A stretch of DNA of 64,000 nucleotides from Rhynchopus euleeides (taxonomy: Eukaryota; Euglenozoa; Diplonemea; Diplonemida; Diplonemidae), in assembly GCA_963210315.1 (NCBI GenBank), contig OY723272.1:2280237-2344236 (forward strand). Reading direction: 5' to 3'. The notes below the pieces were generated by a model that made no database searches, was not told the origin of the DNA, and saw only the letters and a list, made by a program, of their open reading frames with translations. Both the position numbers and the translations under genes were made by a program. Below, one piece after another: positions 60,714 through 64,000 of the stretch. The first letter of the stretch is position 1; every line of letters begins with the position of its first letter.

Positions 60714-63700
60714 GAGCTCTTGTGGGCATTCAGATTCCTGAAAATCCTTGGCTGTGGGCATTCAGATTCCTGACAATCCTTGGCTGAGGGCATTCAGATT
60801 CCTGAAAATCCTGAGCTGTGGGCATTCAGATTCCTATAAATCCTGAGCTGTGGGCATTCAGATTCCTGAAAATCCTTGGCTGTGGGCATTCAGATTCCTG
60901 ACAATCCTTGGCTGAGGGCATTCAGATTCCTGAAAATCCTTGGCTGAGGGCATTCAGATTCCTGAAAATCCTTGGCTGAGGGCATTCAGATTCCTGAAAA
61001 TCCTGAGCTGTGGGCATTCAGATTCCTGAAAATCCTTGGCTGTGGGCATTCAGATTCCTGAAAATCCTTGGCTGAGGGCATTCAGATTCCTGAAAATCCT
61101 GAGCTGTGGGCATTCAGATTCCTGAAAATCCTGAGCTGTGGGCATTCAGATTCCTGAAAATCCTGAGCTGTGGGCATTCAGATTCCTGACAATCCTTGGC
61201 TGAGGGCATTCAGATTCCTGAAAATCCTGAGCTGTGGGCATTCAGATTCCTGAAAATCCTGAGCTGTGGGCATTCAGATTCCTGAAAATCCTTGGCTGTG
61301 GGCATTCAGATTCCTGACAATCCTTGGCTGAGGGCATTCAGATTCCTGAAAATCCTGAGCTGTGGGCATTCAGATTCCTGAAAATCCTGAGCTGTGGGCA
61401 TTCAGATTCCTGAAAATCCTTGGCTGTGGGCATTCAGATTCCTGAAAATCCTTGGCTGAGGGCATTCAGATTCCTGAAAATCCTGAGCTGTGGGCATTCA
61501 GATTCCTGAAAATCCTTGGCTGTGGGCATTCAGATTCCTGAAAATCCTTGGCTGAGGGCATTCAGATTCCTGAAAATCCTGAGCTGTGGGCATTCAGATT
61601 CCTGACAATCCTTGGCTGAGGGCATTCAGATTCCTGAAAATCCTGAGCTCTGGGCATTCAGATTCCTGAAAATCCTGAGCTGTGGGCATTCAGATTCCTA
61701 TAAATCCTGAGCTGTGGGCATTCAGATTCCTGAAAATCCTGAGCTGTTGGCATTCAGATTCCTGACAATCCTTGGCTGAGGGCATTCAGATTCCTGAAAA
61801 TCCTGAGCTGTGGGCATTCAGATTCCTGACAATCCTTGGCTGAGGGCATTCAGATTCCTGAAAATCCTGAGCTGTGGGCATTCAGATTCCTGAAAATCCT
61901 GAGCTGTGGGCATTCAGATTCCTGAAAATCCTTGGCTGAGGGCATTCAGATTCCTGAAAATCCTTGGCTGAGGGCATTCAGATTCCTGAAAATCCTGAGC
62001 TGTGGGCATTCAGATTCCTGAAAATCCTGAGCTGTGGGCATTCAGATTCCTGACAATCCTTGGCTGAGGGCATTCAGATTCCTGAAAATCCTGAGCTGTG
62101 GGCATTCAGATTCCTGAAAATCCTTGGCTGTGGGCATTCAGATTCCTGAAAATCCTTGGCTGAGGGCATTCAGATTCCTGAAAATCCTGAGCTGAGGGCA
62201 TTCAGATTCCTGAAAATCCTGAGCTGTGGGCATTCAGATTCCTGAAAATCCTGAGCTGTGGGCATTCAGATTCCTGACAATCCTTGGCTGAGGGCATTCA
62301 GATTCCTGAAAATCCTTGGCTGAGGGCATTCAGATTCCTGAAAATCCTTGGCTGTGGGCATTCAGATTCCTGAAAATCCTGAGCTGTGGGCATTCAGATT
62401 CCTGAAAATCCTGAGCTGTGGGCATTCAGATTCCTGACAATCCTTGGCTGAGGGCATTCAGATTCCTGAAAATCCTGAGCTGTGGGCATTCAGATTCCTG
62501 AAAATCCTGAGCTGTGGGCATTCAGATTCCTGAAAATCCTTGGCTGTGGGCATTCAGATTCCTGAAAATCCTTGGCTGAGGGCATTCAGATTCCTGAAAA
62601 TCCTGAGCTGTGGGCATTCAGATTCCTGAAAATCCTGAGCTGTGGGCATTCAGATTCCTGAAAATCCTGAGCTGTGGGCATTCAGATTCCTGACAATCCT
62701 TGGCTGAGGGCATTCAGATTCCTGAAAATCCTGAGCTGTGGGCATTCAGATTCCTGAAAATCCTGAGCTGTGGGCATTCAGATTCCTGAAAATCCTTGGC
62801 TGTGGGCATTCAGATTCCTGAAAATCCTTGGCTGAGGGCATTCAGATTCCTGAAAATCCTGAGCTGTGGGCATTCAGATTCCTGAAAATCCTGAGCTGTG
62901 GGCATTCAGATTCCTGAAAATCCTTGGCTGAGGGCATTCAGATTCCTGAAAATCCTTGGCTGAGGGCATTCAGATTCCTGAAAATCCTGAGCTGTGGGCA
63001 TTCAGATTCCTGACAATCCTTGGCTGAGGGCATTCAGATTCCTGAAAATCCTGAGCTGTGGGCATTCAGATTCCTGAAAATCCTGAGCTGTGGGCATTCA
63101 GATTCCTGAAAATCCTGAGCTGTGGGCATTCAGATTCCTGACAATCCTTGGCTGAGGGCATTCAGATTCCTGAAAATCCTGAGCTGTGGGCATTCAGATT
63201 CCTGAAAATCCTGAGCTGTGGGCATTCAGATTCCTGAAAATCCTGAGCTGTGGGCATTCAGATTCCTGAAACTCCTGAGCTGTGAGCATTCAGATTCCTG
63301 AAAATCCTTGGCTGTGGGCATTCAGATTCCTGAAAATCCTGAGCTGTGGGCATTCAGATTCCTGAAACTCCTGAGCTGTGGGCATTCAGATTCCTGAAAA
63401 TCCTTGGCTGTGGGCATTCAGATTCCTGAAAATCCTGAGCTGTGGGCATTCAGATTCCTGAAAATCCTGAGCTGTGGGCATTCAGATTCCTGACAATCCT
63501 TGGCTGAGGGCATTCAGATTCCTGAAAATCCTGAGCTGTGGGCATTCAGATTCCTGAAACTCCTGAGCTGTGGGCATTCAGATTCCTGAAAATCCTTGGC
63601 TGTGGGCATTCAGATTCCTGAAAATCCTGAGCTGTGGGCATTCAGATTCCTGAAAATCCTGAGCTGTGGGCATTCAGATTCCTGAAAATCCTGAGCTGTG

Positions 63701-64000
63701 GGCATTCAGATTCCTGAAAATCCTGAGCTGTGGGCATTCAGATTCCTGAAAATCCTTGGCTGAGGGCATTCAGATTCCTGAAAATCCTTGGCTGAGGGCA
63801 TTCAGATTCCTGAAAATCCTGAGCTGTGGGCATTCAGATTCCTGAAAATCCTTGGCTGAGGGCATTCAGATTCCTGAAAATCCTTGGCTGAGGGCATTCA
63901 GATTCCTGAAAATCCTGAGCTGTGGGCATTCAGATTCCTGAAAATCCTGAGCTGTGGGCATTCAGATTCCTGACAATCCTTGGCTGAGGGCATTCAGATT
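60714..64000 (+). repeat. 32-bp satellite array, about 102 units, cut by the window end
   Basis: Head-to-tail 32-bp units with the core GGGCATTCAGATTCCTGA followed by one of three tails: AAATCCTGAGCTGT, AAATCCTTGGCTGT or GAGG, and CAATCCTTGGCTGAGG. The CAATCC form seems always linked to TTGGCTGAGG, so three main monomer types alternate in repeating order. Rarer variants (CTATAAATCC, GAAACTCC, CTCTGGG, GTTGGC) mark segments. The end of the array is outside the window. Confidence 0.97.

Noticed and set aside
60714..64000. CRISPR-like array
   Set aside because: Units are contiguous 32-bp repeats with no unique spacers, in a eukaryotic context; it is a satellite.

Overview
The window looks like nuclear DNA of a GC-rich, flagellated protist. 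All fifteen convincing genes lie on the + strand. Short GT-AG introns occur (42-88 bp in a histidyl-tRNA synthetase gene, 45 bp in a DOMON gene). Many start codons sit just downstream of a pyrimidine- or CCACC-rich tract ending in CAG, as expected for spliced-leader acceptors. One large protein carries a helical repeat ending in a YGEP-like motif that I know from kinetoplastid and related proteins. Together these favour Euglenozoa (diplonemid-like), with dinoflagellates as the main alternative. This is an inference: I found no SL RNA, rRNA or tRNA gene to settle it. All three stop codons are used in the standard way.

Layout. 1-3.4 kb: a 5'-truncated non-LTR retrotransposon tail (minus strand) and small repeats. 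3.4-5.3 kb: a six-TM protein with a degenerate class III cyclase domain. 5.3-8.6 kb: repeat-rich spacer. 8.6-9.8 kb: a Cys-rich three-TM surface protein. 9.8-13.4 kb: a terminal-direct-repeat element, a palindromic element and a MITE. 13.4-16.4 kb: an LRRC51-like gene and a ubiquitin-like/DUF4116-repeat gene. 16.48-17.85 kb: a DNA transposon with an 11-bp TIR and a perfect 9-bp target duplication. 18.5-25.0 kb: a DOMON/copper monooxygenase gene, then an intron-containing EGF/LamG/DOMON receptor-like gene. 26.8-28.3 kb: a 31-bp minisatellite with higher-order structure. 28.3-33.8 kb: decayed elements and one frame-broken minus-strand gene. 33.8-41.0 kb: two very large, low-complexity proteins, the second with two metacaspase-like domains that both lack the catalytic Cys. 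42.5-48.8 kb: a compact cluster of five genes (EGF type II membrane protein, PPR-like protein, unknown helical protein, DNAAF6/PIH1D3, and one member of a new paralogous family). 48.8-54.7 kb: gene-poor spacer. 54.7-57.8 kb: the second paralogue and cytosolic-type HisRS. 58-60.7 kb: a broken OTU-like protease. 60.7 kb to the end: about 100 copies of a 32-bp satellite that runs off the window.

How the genes fit together. DNAAF6 and LRRC51 are linked to cilia, which points to a motile flagellum. HisRS and the PPR-like protein are housekeeping and organelle functions. The copper monooxygenase, the DOMON/LamG protein, the Cys-rich three-TM protein and the EGF protein form a surface or secretory group. 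No operon logic is expected beyond shared transcription direction.
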